A stretch of DNA of 64,000 nucleotides, from the NCBI GenBank assembly GCA_014237855.1, contig JABACD010000008.1, positions 84,495-148,494 on the forward strand. Direction: 5' to 3'. This DNA comes from Planctomycetota bacterium (GTDB lineage: Bacteria > Planctomycetota > UBA1135 > GCA-002686595). Under the pieces are notes generated by a model. The model searched no databases. It had not been told where the DNA came from and worked only from the letters and a program-made list of their open reading frames with translations. This document shows positions 37,625 to 47,091 of the stretch, one piece after another; the stretch's first letter is position 1; every line of letters begins with the position of its first letter. The position numbers were made by a program, and so were the translations under genes.

Positions 37625-39067
37625 ATGAGAACCAAATTGCGAGTCCTTCTACCCATACTGCTGTCGGCCGCCCTCGTCCACCAGGTCACTGCGATGCCGG
37701 AGGATCCGTTCCTCTCAGGTAGCGTGAAAGTCTCCGGCCAGGACTTTCCCTATCGTCTCCTGGCGCCGACGGAGATCGTCGAGGGCACGCGCTATCCGCT
37801 GGTCCTCTTCCTTCACGGCGCAGGCGAACGGGGCTCGGATAACCAGGCTCAACTACGGCACTTTCCCGAGCGTATGGTCGAGGAAGAGTACCGCAAGCGC
37901 TTCCCCTGCTTCTTGCTTGCTCCGCAGTGTCCGAGCAACAGTGATTGGGCTCCCAGCGCCCGGGGACTGGCTCAGGGTGGCCCCACCAGTGAGGGCCCAA
38001 CCGAGCCCATGCAGGCAGCCATCAAGGCTCTTGGAGAGGTCCTCAGAGACAACCCCATCGACCCTGACCGGGTCTACCTCACCGGTCTCTCGATGGGAGG
38101 CGGCGGAACCTGGGACCTGGCCGTGCGTCACCCGGACTGGTTCGCCGCTGCGGTTCCCATCTGCGGCGGCGGAGATGCCACTGGTGCGGACAGGCTCGCA
38201 GGCCTGCCCCTCTCGGTCTGGCATGGCTCCGATGACACGCTGGTCGTTCCTGGGCGGTCCCAGGAAATGGTGGATGCCATCAAGGCCGTTGGTGGAAACG
38301 TCAGGTACACCGAACTACCAGGAGTCGGACATGGATCATGGGTGAAGGCCTACGACCTGGACCAGGCCGTGGACTGGATGTTCAAGCAGCGCAGGGACTC
38401 CAACGATGATCTTGATATCGCGATTGCACAGCTTGCTGCTGTGATGAATCAAGGAGAACGAGTTGCCTTCCTCGGGGACTCCATCACGCAGGCGGGCAAC
38501 AATCCCGGTGGGTATGTGGACACCATCCGCAAGGGGCTGAACAAGACCAAGCCCGACCTGAAGGTGATACCGGCCGGTATCAGTGGACACAAGGTCCCCG
38601 ACCTGCTGTCACGCTACCAGAAGGATGTGATCGAGCCCGGCGCCACCCTCGTCTTCATTTACATCGGGATCAACGACGTCTGGCACTCGGACTGGGACAA
38701 GGGCACGCCCCCGGAGGAGTTCGAGAGTGGCCTTCACCAGCTGATTCGCGACTTCCGCAAGAGTGGTGCCGAGGTCGTGCTGGCGACGCCCAGTGTGATC
38801 GGTGAGAAACCTCACGGTGAGAATCGCCTCGACAAGATGCTCGATGAGTTTGCTGAGATCTCCAGAAGAGTGGCTCGTGAGGAAGGGATCACGCTCTGTG
38901 ACCTCCAGCTCGCCTTTGAGGATCACCTCTACTTCTTCAATCCCACCGGCATGGAGAAGGGAGTGCTCACCTCGGATGAAGTCCACCTCAACGACGTAGG
39001 TAACCAGCTACTGGCCATCGAGGCTGCGCGATCCCTGACCAGGGCCGCCCGCGTCCGCTCGAATTGA
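37625..39067 (+). CDS. Exported fusion of alpha/beta-hydrolase esterase and SGNH/GDSL hydrolase
   Basis: 480 residues from ATG 37625, which opens with a signal peptide (LLPILLSAALVHQVTA). Residues about 25-255 are a depolymerase/acetyl-xylan-esterase-like alpha/beta hydrolase: LFLHGAGERG (oxyanion region), GLSMGGGGTWD (nucleophile Ser), GSDDTLVVP (Asp), GVGHGSW (His). Residues about 285-470 are an SGNH hydrolase with GDSITQAG (block I Ser), GISGH, GINDVWHSDW (block III Asn) and DEVHLND (block V Asp and His). Both triads look complete. Two esterases in one chain suggest removal of acyl or acetyl groups from a polysaccharide. It is followed at once by a Tat oxidoreductase. An upstream motif matches that of the gene at 1207. 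Confidence 0.9.
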   Translation: MRTKLRVLLPILLSAALVHQVTAMPEDPFLSGSVKVSGQDFPYRLLAPTEIVEGTRYPLVLFLHGAGERGSDNQAQLRHFPERMVEEEYRKRFPCFLLAPQCPSNSDWAPSARGLAQGGPTSEGPTEPMQAAIKALGEVLRDNPIDPDRVYLTGLSMGGGGTWDLAVRHPDWFAAAVPICGGGDATGADRLAGLPLSVWHGSDDTLVVPGRSQEMVDAIKAVGGNVRYTELPGVGHGSWVKAYDLDQAVDWMFKQRRDSNDDLDIAIAQLAAVMNQGERVAFLGDSITQAGNNPGGYVDTIRKGLNKTKPDLKVIPAGISGHKVPDLLSRYQKDVIEPGATLVFIYIGINDVWHSDWDKGTPPEEFESGLHQLIRDFRKSGAEVVLATPSVIGEKPHGENRLDKMLDEFAEISRRVAREEGITLCDLQLAFEDHLYFFNPTGMEKGVLTSDEVHLNDVGNQLLAIEAARSLTRAARVRSN

Positions 39068-39084
39068 AGCCTGTCAGGTCTCCA

Positions 39085-40434
39085 ATGGCGAAGAAGAATC
39101 GAGCCCCCTTGGCCTCAACGCGACGCGACCTGATCAGGGGTGGGGCAGCTGGTGCAGCCGGCCTCTTGATTGGGGCTCCCGCCTTCGCCCGCCACCGTCA
39201 TCCCGGCGAACTGCTGAATGTTGCCTCGATCGGTGTCGGGGGCATGGGCGGCTCAGATCTGGCCTCCATTTCGAGCGGCCAGAAGGTGCGCATCGTCGCC
39301 CTGTGTGACGTGGACTCCAGGCGGCTTGGCAGTGCCAGCGGCAAGCATTCCGAGGCAAGAACCTTCTCGGACTGGAGAGTCCTGCTCGACGAGATGGGCG
39401 ACAGCATCGACGCGGTCACCGTCTCGACACCTGACCACATGCACGGGCCGATCTCACTGGCGGCCATGCAGCTGGGCAAGCATGTTTATTGCCAGAAGCC
39501 CATCGCTCACAACCTGCGCGAGTGTCGTGCCATGGCGATCATCGCCGACGATAAGGATCTGGTCACCCAGATGGGCACTCAGATCCACAGCCACGGAGCG
39601 TATCGAAGTGCGGTTGCCACCCTCCGCAGCGGAGTCATCGGCAAGGTCAGCGAGGCACACCTGTGGGTGAGCAAGTCATGGGCGGGCCCCGCAGCTGGGC
39701 GACCGGACCGCAGCGACCCCGTACCCGCGGAGCTCGACTGGGATCTCTGGCTCGGGGTCGCGCCTGAACGCCCATTCGTCAATAGAATCTATCACCCGGC
39801 CGCCTGGCGTGGCTGGCGTGACTTCGGCGCAGGAACCCTGGGAGACATGGGCTGTCACATCTTTGACCCGGTCTTCGCAGCACTGGGCCTGGGCTCACCG
39901 AGCTCCGTGACCTCAAGCGGGCCGGCAGCCAGCATGGAGACCTTTGCCGCCGACTCGGACATCACCTACTCCTTCCCCGGAACAGAGTTCACCACCGAGA
40001 GCCTGAAGATGCGCTGGACCGATGGCAATGGCCCCAGCCGCCCCGATGCCAGTCGGGCCAGCCTGCCCGAGGGTGTCTCGCTGCCCGGTGCAGGCTCCTT
40101 CCTGGTCGGTGAGAAGGGAGTGATGGTCATCCCCCACTGGAGTACCCCGCGACTGTACAGCGCTGGAAAGACCATGGAGGCCGAGATCATCCCCATGCAA
40201 GATCGCAATCACTACCACGAGTGGAGCGACGCCTGCCGTGGCGAAGGCGAGACCTCGACCCCCTTCTCTTACTCTTCACCACTGACCGAGGCCGTCCTGG
40301 TCGGCACCATCGCGACCAGTTCACCTGGACGGGAGTTCAGGTGGGACGCTGAGAAGCTCAGCTTTGGCGACGAAGAGCTCGATCAGCTCGTTGAGCGAGA
40401 CTATCGAGAGGGTTGGAGCGTCAACAGCCTCTAG
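39085..40434 (+). CDS. Tat-exported Gfo/Idh/MocA-family oxidoreductase
   Basis: 449 residues from ATG 39085; a TTG at 39064 would overlap the preceding stop. A twin-arginine signal (STRRDLIRGGAAG) is present. The Rossmann motif (ASIGVGGMGGSD), DVDSRRLG and the CQKPIAHN motif with the catalytic Lys follow. The sequence is only distantly similar to the homologue at 16082, so this is not a recent duplicate. It lies 17 bases after the double-esterase gene and 9 bases before the alpha-toroid gene, which points to a three-gene carbohydrate-processing operon. Confidence 0.92.
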   Translation: MAKKNRAPLASTRRDLIRGGAAGAAGLLIGAPAFARHRHPGELLNVASIGVGGMGGSDLASISSGQKVRIVALCDVDSRRLGSASGKHSEARTFSDWRVLLDEMGDSIDAVTVSTPDHMHGPISLAAMQLGKHVYCQKPIAHNLRECRAMAIIADDKDLVTQMGTQIHSHGAYRSAVATLRSGVIGKVSEAHLWVSKSWAGPAAGRPDRSDPVPAELDWDLWLGVAPERPFVNRIYHPAAWRGWRDFGAGTLGDMGCHIFDPVFAALGLGSPSSVTSSGPAASMETFAADSDITYSFPGTEFTTESLKMRWTDGNGPSRPDASRASLPEGVSLPGAGSFLVGEKGVMVIPHWSTPRLYSAGKTMEAEIIPMQDRNHYHEWSDACRGEGETSTPFSYSSPLTEAVLVGTIATSSPGREFRWDAEKLSFGDEELDQLVERDYREGWSVNSL

Positions 40435-40443
40435 GCTCAAGTC

Positions 40444-42405
40444 ATGCTACGCACTCCAGCCTGGATCTTGAAGCCCCTGATCTTCCTGTTGCTCGCCGCA
40501 GCAAGTCAGGCTCAACAGCAACGCGTCTCCCAGGAAGCGATCAACCTGGCTGTCGATCGCGGAGTCGCCTGGCTTCTCGACCAGCAACGTCGAGACGGTT
40601 CCTGGGGCGAGAATGACATGGCGTCTGGAGGACATCGGGACCCGCGCAACGACCTGACTGCCTTTTGTACCTACAGCCTGATCAAGTGCAAGGTGCCGCT
40701 CCAGCACCCGGCAATCGAGCGGGCCCTGACCTATCTCGAGACGACCTGGCCCTCGACTACCTACTCCATAGCCAACCAGATCCTGCTCTTCTGCGAGATC
40801 GATGACGAGCGCAGGGAGAAACGCCTGCCCGAATTGCTCGACCGGCTCATCGAGCTGCAACACGACCGCCACGGCATCTGGGGGTACCCAGGACACCCAT
40901 CGATTCAGACTGACCTCTCCAACACTCAGTACGCCGTGATGGCACTGCGAGCAGCAGCTCACAGTGGGATGAAGATCTCTCCAAAGGTCTGGACTCGAGT
41001 TGCCGAGCGTGTGCTCCTGCATCAGCAGTCTCCAATCGATGCCACGGTCGAGGTCAACCCCACATCCATCAAGCCACTGAAGAAGGCGGGGTTCGCCTAT
41101 CTCCTCCCGAACCTCAATGCTCCGAGCAAGGGCTACAACGTTCCCAACTCCTCGATGACCACCGCCGGTCTTGCCATCCTCCGCATTGCGGAACAGCAAC
41201 TCGGATCAAGATATCCCCAACGCCTCAAGCGCAAGGCGAACATCGGCATCGAACTGGGCTTTCGCTGGCTTCGCGAGAGCTTCTCCGTGAAGGAGAACGT
41301 GGCCGGGGATCAGGCCTGGATCTACTACTACCTCTACGGCCTGCAGCGCCTCGGCGCCCTCTTTGAAATCGAGCTGATTGGAGAACACAACTGGTACTGG
41401 GAGGGGGCGACAGAGCTCATCAAGTGGCAGGGACAGGACGGTCACTGGGAACAAGGCACCTACCAGCAGTGGCCGCGCCAGCCCATGCCGCACGGCAACA
41501 CGGGTTACGCCCTGTTGTTCCTGGTGAAGGCCATGGCCCCGGTGACCTCAGGCTCAGCAGAGAATCGCGGCAACTACACGATCGACGATCCCCGCAATGA
41601 GGTCTTCCTGCGCGCCTCAGTACGCTCGAAGGTAAGCTGCTGGGTGAGCGGCTTCGGCGAGGGGGTCATCGAGGACAACTCCCTCCAGTCCCCTCAAGCC
41701 AAGGGGATGTTCGTCAGTGAGGTTCGTTACTACGTGGATGACAAGGTCCTGACCCGAGTCCCTGGTGATCCAGAGAAGCCCTGGAGAGGCGAGCGCTTCG
41801 CAGCAATGCTGGACATCAAGCGCAATGGCAACTTCAAGGTGCATGTTGGAGTTGTGGTCAGGAGCAACACCGACGAATCCGGGACACGGGAGCTCTTCTC
41901 AGAGCCAATCAACGTGATGCTCACAGGAGTTCTTGAGCCCTGGATGCTCGAACACTCGCGCTTCTTGGAGGTCAACCTGCTATCAGGAACCCAGGTCTCC
42001 GTAACAGCAAGTAGCTCTCGCGGTGATTGGACGTTAGCCGACCGCGCGATTGACGGTCTCGCTGCCAGTCGCTGGCTCTGCAAGGCGGACGACGAAAACC
42101 CAACCCTGACCCTGGAGCTGAGGCGGGCTCAGTACGCCAGAGCCCTGGTTCTGTGTCAATCCGACTCACAGCTCGCCGAGATCGGACGCCATTGCCGCGT
42201 CAAGCGCGTCGCCTTGCGCATCAACAACAGCAAGGACCCCATGGTGGTCGAGCTTGACGAGCATGTACTGCGTCCAGCGACGATCGAGCTTCCCAAGCGA
42301 ATACGAATTCGCAAGCTGGAGATCGAGATCCTCGAGTTCGAGCCCGGCAACGAGTTCAAGAGTGAGGTCGGCTTCTCGGAAGTCGGCCTACTTGACAGGC
42401 TCTAG
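40444..42405 (+). CDS. Exported alpha-toroid (squalene-cyclase/prenyltransferase-like) protein with discoidin-like C terminus
   Basis: 653 residues, signal peptide to about residue 22. Residues about 30-360 have repeats of the terpenoid-cyclase toroid, with QW-like motifs such as WLLDQQRRDGSWGEND and ELIKWQGQDGHWEQG. The acidic DXDD or DXD catalytic motifs of cyclases are not apparent, so a structural, binding or polysaccharide-related function is more likely. Residues about 500-650 look like an F5/8-type or NPCBM beta-sandwich (VTASSSRGDWTLADRAIDG...SRW). Its stop is 5 bases from the stop of the convergent matrixin gene. Confidence 0.82.
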   Translation: MLRTPAWILKPLIFLLLAAASQAQQQRVSQEAINLAVDRGVAWLLDQQRRDGSWGENDMASGGHRDPRNDLTAFCTYSLIKCKVPLQHPAIERALTYLETTWPSTTYSIANQILLFCEIDDERREKRLPELLDRLIELQHDRHGIWGYPGHPSIQTDLSNTQYAVMALRAAAHSGMKISPKVWTRVAERVLLHQQSPIDATVEVNPTSIKPLKKAGFAYLLPNLNAPSKGYNVPNSSMTTAGLAILRIAEQQLGSRYPQRLKRKANIGIELGFRWLRESFSVKENVAGDQAWIYYYLYGLQRLGALFEIELIGEHNWYWEGATELIKWQGQDGHWEQGTYQQWPRQPMPHGNTGYALLFLVKAMAPVTSGSAENRGNYTIDDPRNEVFLRASVRSKVSCWVSGFGEGVIEDNSLQSPQAKGMFVSEVRYYVDDKVLTRVPGDPEKPWRGERFAAMLDIKRNGNFKVHVGVVVRSNTDESGTRELFSEPINVMLTGVLEPWMLEHSRFLEVNLLSGTQVSVTASSSRGDWTLADRAIDGLAASRWLCKADDENPTLTLELRRAQYARALVLCQSDSQLAEIGRHCRVKRVALRINNSKDPMVVELDEHVLRPATIELPKRIRIRKLEIEILEFEPGNEFKSEVGFSEVGLLDRL

Positions 42406-42410
42406 CTGAA

Positions 42411-43535
42411 TCAGCGACGGCGCACGACTTCCAGCGAGCCATCTCCGTCAAGGTCGCCTCTCACGGACTCCGGTTCCTTCTCGGCAGCCTCGGGGATCAC
42501 ATCGAGCACACGATCACCATCTAGATCGGTGAATCCTCCCTTCAAGGCGAGTGGCGCTCCAGGAGCCAGAGCGATTGGAACAAGCCCCTTCTCGAATTGC
42601 CTGGCGTAGTACTGACCATCGGGAAGGATCGACAGTAGCACCCCAACGCCCTCGGTGTTGACATCGAGGACGACGCGACTCTTTGGCACCACGCAGCCAA
42701 TCATTGGACCGCTACTGGCCTCGAGCCGTTGCTCTTCATCGAAGTGGTAGAGCATCAGCTGTCCGTCCCCCGCGACGTCCTCTCGCCAGACGAGTAGATC
42801 CTGCCGCCCATTACGATCCACGTCCCAGAGTGCAAAGCCCGCCACTCCCGCTGGAGCAATCCGTCTGAGCAGTGGCTCTCCGGTGGAGTCGAGGTAGAGA
42901 TCTCCTCGACGATCCTCGAGCCCACCGTAGAGCGAGGCCATTCCCGCCAGGTCGGATGTCCCCAGGACGCCCTGGCTCTTCTCGTAGCTCGCGTGCATCA
43001 CCGCCCCCTCGTCCAGGCTGTGATCGAGTCCAAGGACGTGGCCGAGCTCATGCAAGATGACCTGGGTGAGGTCGAGCTCACCTTCTCCGGCCAACGACCA
43101 GTCGCGATCAGAGTCGAAGTGAATGAAGCTTGTCGCGCTGACAGGTCCAGCGTGGGCCACGCTTGAGTCGTGGCCAAAGGACTGGCAATCCTCATGGCTG
43201 CCGCGGCGCCAGGCCAGCAAGACCTCTGGCCCATCTGCAGCGGGAGACTCCTGGAGGTGCACCATGTCCGTGGCATTCCAGATAGCCATCGCCTCTCGCA
43301 CTGCGCTCAGGAATGACCCCGGAGCCAGGGGGCCCCCGGTTTCGTCCACACGGATGTTCAGGCGTGGCCCATCCATCAGACGTCCTCGGACTGCGAAGTG
43401 CGGCACGTCTCTCTGCCCTCCGGCCTCGCTCTCGAGAGGATCCGAGTCCAGCTCTCCTGGCGAGCAGGCAAGCAACAGAGAAACGAGAGCCGCCCCACCG
43501 GCGAAGCGGGCAGGGCGTTTGTAGTCAGCTACCAA
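42411..43535 (-). CDS. Matrixin-like zinc metalloprotease lipoprotein
   Basis: 374 residues. The signal segment ends in a lipobox (LLLACSPG). The metzincin motif HELGHVLGLDH (HExxHxxGxxH) near residue 160 is followed by the Met-turn in EGAVMHASY. Upstream, RLNIRVDE and FLSAVREAMAIWN match the matrixin fold. The C-terminal 150 residues carry FG-GAP-like stretches (DVDRNGRQDLLVW, DLDGDRVLDVI, DLDGDGSLEVV), which often bind calcium. An envelope-anchored protease is predicted; no propeptide cysteine switch is seen. Confidence 0.87.
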   Translation of the reverse strand: MVADYKRPARFAGGAALVSLLLACSPGELDSDPLESEAGGQRDVPHFAVRGRLMDGPRLNIRVDETGGPLAPGSFLSAVREAMAIWNATDMVHLQESPAADGPEVLLAWRRGSHEDCQSFGHDSSVAHAGPVSATSFIHFDSDRDWSLAGEGELDLTQVILHELGHVLGLDHSLDEGAVMHASYEKSQGVLGTSDLAGMASLYGGLEDRRGDLYLDSTGEPLLRRIAPAGVAGFALWDVDRNGRQDLLVWREDVAGDGQLMLYHFDEEQRLEASSGPMIGCVVPKSRVVLDVNTEGVGVLLSILPDGQYYARQFEKGLVPIALAPGAPLALKGGFTDLDGDRVLDVIPEAAEKEPESVRGDLDGDGSLEVVRRR

Positions 43536-43552
43536 GCGGCTGGCGTCGCGAC

Positions 43553-44728
43553 CTAGAGGTCTTCGAGGAAGGCGATCAAATCAGCCTGCTCCGTGGGGCT
43601 GAGTCCCTCGTAGGAGACTCGAGCGGCGTCGCCTTCGCTGAAGTGGGAGCGAATGGCGCCGTCCAGATCCTCAGCACGGCCATCGTGCATGAAGGGCGCG
43701 GTATCGCCGATACCCCAGAGCGGCGCGGTGCGATAGAGCCCCACCTCTGCCCCCGGCTCGGACATACCGCGGAAGTCCGTTGGCATGACGTCGTGGAGCA
43801 GCAGGTTCGAGTAGAGGTTCACGGGACCGGCAGGGCCGGGCAGCGAGGGCACGTGACAGACGGCACAACCAACCTGCTCGAAGAGCAACTCACCTGCGGC
43901 AACCTCTGGAGCGGTCGAGCCAGTGCGAATCGGCGGGCCGAGCAACTTCATGAACATCTTGAGGTCCTCGAAGTCCCTCCTCGATAGCTCAGGATCAACG
44001 ACGCCATCGGCATCGGTGAGGGCAGTCAGGCCTCGGTGGTCGTTGGGTGTGGTGATCCCCATCTCGCCAAGCATTGCGTCCCTGGCAAAGTCAGAGATCA
44101 AGGGGAGCTGAGCCTTCCATCCGAACTTGCCAATCTCGATCGTTCCGTTCACGTCGACACGGCGAGCTACACCAAACACACCGTCGCCATCAGCGTCCGT
44201 GGGGTCTTCATTCGCCAAGATGTCGATGTCCGCGATCTCGCTCACTAGCCCCAGGCCAAAGATCGCTGGCGTCTGACGCTGCTCGAAGACGTCGGCCTCC
44301 GGAGGGCACTCCTCTCGAAGAGCCACGAAGGGCGGGTGCAACTTGCTCAGGCTCTGACCCCCTTCGAGGTTCGTGAAGGGCCCCATTCCACCGTTGTCAC
44401 TGCCGAAACGTGAGACGTTCAATTCCAACGCGCCGGACCCGCCAAGCACCGGATCCTGATGGCAGCCACGGCAGCTATCCGCGTTGATCTCAGGGGCGCC
44501 CAGCCCTGTAGAGGCATGGAAATCCCGGTCGAAGATCGCTCTTCCGCGATTGAACATTCCAAGCTCGATTGAGCTGACTCCAGAGATCGGCCCGCCGGGC
44601 TGCCCGATGCCAGGAGCTCCAGGGTTCACCACCTGGCCAGGAGCCAGGAAAGCGGAGCTGATCATCGCGCAGGAGACAGCCCCGAAGGTCGCCACTCGCA
44701 GGTTCATGGGATTCGTGGCTCTCATCAC
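43553..44728 (-). CDS. Di-haem oxidoreductase (DHOR/thiol-oxidoreductase family), second of a pair
   Basis: 391 residues with an N-terminal signal segment. Two haem-c sites are present: CRGCH near residue 85 and CAVCH near residue 287. Conserved DHOR stretches include APEINADSCRGCHQDP, RQTPAIFGLGLV, and the C-terminal APLWGIGDTAPFMHDGRAEDLDGAI. The family is related to MauG/cytochrome-c peroxidases. The start overlaps the stop of the related upstream gene (ATGA), so both are made together. Electron donor and substrate are unknown; redox disposal or oxidation of surface compounds is inferred. Confidence 0.9.
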   Translation of the reverse strand: MMRATNPMNLRVATFGAVSCAMISSAFLAPGQVVNPGAPGIGQPGGPISGVSSIELGMFNRGRAIFDRDFHASTGLGAPEINADSCRGCHQDPVLGGSGALELNVSRFGSDNGGMGPFTNLEGGQSLSKLHPPFVALREECPPEADVFEQRQTPAIFGLGLVSEIADIDILANEDPTDADGDGVFGVARRVDVNGTIEIGKFGWKAQLPLISDFARDAMLGEMGITTPNDHRGLTALTDADGVVDPELSRRDFEDLKMFMKLLGPPIRTGSTAPEVAAGELLFEQVGCAVCHVPSLPGPAGPVNLYSNLLLHDVMPTDFRGMSEPGAEVGLYRTAPLWGIGDTAPFMHDGRAEDLDGAIRSHFSEGDAARVSYEGLSPTEQADLIAFLEDL

Positions 44729-46020
44729 AGCTTCTCCAGGAACTCGATGACCTCGGCCTTCTCGGCGTCGGTCAGTGCAACGTAGGCATCGCGGGCCGTC
44801 TGGGCCTCACCACCATGAAGTGTGATGGCCTGCTCGAGAGTCTCCGCCCGACCATCGTGAAGGAATGGAGCGGACATCGAGACTCCCCAAAGGGGCTGGG
44901 TCCTGAACTCATGGCCATTCGTTATCGGGTCGAATTGTGACCACTGCGGCGTTCCGAAGTTCAGGCCGTCTGCAAGATCATCCCCCATGTCGTGGAGCAG
45001 CAGATCCGTGTAAGCATTGACCGGACCGCGCGACGACTCGAGGGAGGGAAGGTGGCAGGCCACACAACCCAGAGTCTCAAAGCGGGCTTCGCCGGCCAGC
45101 GCAGCGGGCGTGAAGGTTTTTGGCGTAGGTGGAGCCAGGAAGCGTGTAAACGCGATGAGATCGCCAAGGTCATCGTGACTGATCTCGGGATCAGGAATGC
45201 CATCGCCATCCGTTGTCGGGTCGTTCGGATTCGTCGTTCCCTGGAAGGCCGCCAGACTCGAGCTGACCGTTCCAGCGGAGCCGTTGAAGGGATCGCTGGT
45301 GATCCCCATCTGGTTCTGGAGCGGGGCCCTCGTGAAGACCTCGATGTTGTTGACCTGTGCTTTCACACCGAATCGACCGATGGCGCCATTGTCGGAGTTG
45401 AAGCGTCCGCTGATTCCGTCCCCGTCGAGATCGTGGGGGTCCGCGTTGGCAGTAATCGTCGGATCACTGATGAACTCGAAGAGTCCCGTCCCGAAGATCG
45501 GGATCGCATTGCGCTGGGCAATGGTGACCTCATAGGGGGCCGAGTCCGGATCTGGCATGCGCGCCCGACTGCCGTCCAGCTTGAAGTTGGCGTTCATGTG
45601 TGCCGGCAAGAATCCACCCCAGTCCCCCGAACCAAAGGCTGGGACGATGGGACTTGGCAGGTCCCGCAGGGCAACCTGCTGACCAAGCGGGTAGACCAGG
45701 CAGATGTAGAAGTTCCGATACAGCCTTGCGGATCCGCCGGGAACAGGCGTGCTGTGACATGAAGCGCAGGAGGTGGCATTGTAGAACGGACCAAGACCCT
45801 CGCTGGGCTTGAAGCGCCTGGAGAACACCTCGCGGCCACGCTCGAAGGAGGCGAGTTCAGCCGCCGTCAGTCCCTCGATTGGATCACCCAGTTGAGGACC
45901 CGCAGCCGGGGAGACTGTTGAATCAGGAGCCGTTCCCCCATCTCCGCCCCCACTGCAGGAAGTCATGGACATGGCTACAGCAAGGCCGATGGAGGCGCAG
46001 AGGTGTCTGGTGGTGCGCAT
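44725..46020 (-). CDS. Di-haem oxidoreductase (DHOR family), first of a pair, lipoprotein
   Basis: 431 residues with a signal peptide and lipobox (MTSCSG). Haem motifs are CASCH near residue 86 and CVACH near residue 320, and the C terminus has TQPLWGVSMSAPFLHDGRAETLEQAI. It shares the whole architecture with the next gene but the two are clearly diverged, so this is an old duplication or a heterodimer. A Gly/Ser-rich spacer follows the lipidated Cys. It is transcribed away from DUF423. Confidence 0.9.
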   Translation of the reverse strand: MRTTRHLCASIGLAVAMSMTSCSGGGDGGTAPDSTVSPAAGPQLGDPIEGLTAAELASFERGREVFSRRFKPSEGLGPFYNATSCASCHSTPVPGGSARLYRNFYICLVYPLGQQVALRDLPSPIVPAFGSGDWGGFLPAHMNANFKLDGSRARMPDPDSAPYEVTIAQRNAIPIFGTGLFEFISDPTITANADPHDLDGDGISGRFNSDNGAIGRFGVKAQVNNIEVFTRAPLQNQMGITSDPFNGSAGTVSSSLAAFQGTTNPNDPTTDGDGIPDPEISHDDLGDLIAFTRFLAPPTPKTFTPAALAGEARFETLGCVACHLPSLESSRGPVNAYTDLLLHDMGDDLADGLNFGTPQWSQFDPITNGHEFRTQPLWGVSMSAPFLHDGRAETLEQAITLHGGEAQTARDAYVALTDAEKAEVIEFLEKL

Positions 46021-46251
46021 TGATCAGATAGTCCTCAATCGAAATTAGTGCCGGAGCAAGGCGAGCACTCCTTAATGCTACCGCCGCTTCCACGGAAGGG
46101 TCGGGCTTAGAGTGGGTTGTTCAGTTTGTCCTGGGTGAAGTCGGATTCGCTGCCTGTGACCCCCTCTCATAGAACTCTCAGGCTGCCAGGATACCTGACT
46201 CTACCGCCCTTCTCCGATTTCTCGCCCCCAAAACAAGATATCGACATCTTT

Positions 46252-46656
46252 TTATTGCGCGAGATCCGTTTCTGATAGCCGAGAGGCCCCCATCAGGAGC
46301 ATCGCCCAACCCGCCAGGAGGGCCAAGCCACCAACCGGGGTGATCATCCCGAGGACTCTCAGGTCCGTCAGGGTCATGGCGTACAGGCTACCGCTGAACA
46401 GCAGGATGCCCGCCTGGAATGCCCAGCCCGCGAAACGGGCCAGCCGCCCCTCAATGCAGGTCGCCGCGCAGGCGCTGATTCCCAGGGCGAGGGCATGGGC
46501 CAGCTGGTAGTGCGCTGCTGTTCTCCACCACTCCAGACGCTGGCTGGCGTCCTCCGATCCCTCCAGATAGCCCTCCAGTCCGTGAGCGCCGAAGGCCCCC
46601 AGAGCCACGGCCAGGAAACCGTTGATCGCGGTCATTCTCAAGAGCATTCGATCCAT
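46252..46656 (-). CDS. DUF423 small integral membrane protein
   Basis: 134 residues, four membrane helices. FLAVALGAFGAHGLEGYL near residue 14 and HYQLAHALAL near residue 48 are the DUF423 signatures, and the C terminus has MITPVGGLALLAGW. The function of the family (YgdD in E. coli) is unknown. It is divergent from the bolA gene. Confidence 0.92.
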   Translation of the reverse strand: MDRMLLRMTAINGFLAVALGAFGAHGLEGYLEGSEDASQRLEWWRTAAHYQLAHALALGISACAATCIEGRLARFAGWAFQAGILLFSGSLYAMTLTDLRVLGMITPVGGLALLAGWAMLLMGASRLSETDLAQ

Positions 46657-46797
46657 GAAAAGCAGCGGCCGTGCACTCGGTCAGGGAGTTCCTGCAAGCT
46701 GATGGAACTCCAGATCTTGACGGAACTGAAGGCAAACCTAACGTAGGGGGTAGATTATAGACCAACTGGACCCGAACCCAACCAAGGGCCCCCTTTC

Positions 46798-47025
46798 ATG
46801 CTGAGCGTTACCGACGTCAAGAAGCTCTTGACCGACTCCTTTCCCGACGGGCAAGTCCGGGTCATCGACCTTACCGGAACCTCCGATCACTTCGGAGTGG
46901 ACATCACCTCCTCACGCTTTGAGGGTCTGAGCCTGATCGAGCAGCACAAGCTAGTGCATGCGGCAGTCGGCACTCACCTGACAGAAGCAATCCACGCCCT
47001 CGATATCAAGACACGAACTCCCTGA
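46798..47025 (+). CDS. BolA-family protein
   Basis: 75 residues, full length for the short BolA2/YrbA type. It contains the class II KH-like fold with DHFGVDITSSRFEGLSLIEQHKLVH, including the conserved C-terminal His that binds the shared [2Fe-2S] cluster. The next gene encodes a CGFS glutaredoxin, its usual partner, 66 bases downstream. The pair handles iron-sulfur clusters and iron signalling in other bacteria. Confidence 0.93.
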   Translation: MLSVTDVKKLLTDSFPDGQVRVIDLTGTSDHFGVDITSSRFEGLSLIEQHKLVHAAVGTHLTEAIHALDIKTRTP

Positions 47026-47091
47026 AGAACTCGCCCCAAGCCCACTCCTTCCCAAAGACCGAACAACACCGCCCCAATCAACAATCGAGAC

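Noticed and set aside
44992..45762. 256-codon frame on the + strand
   Set aside because: It is antisense to the di-haem oxidoreductase with two CxxCH sites; no independent support.
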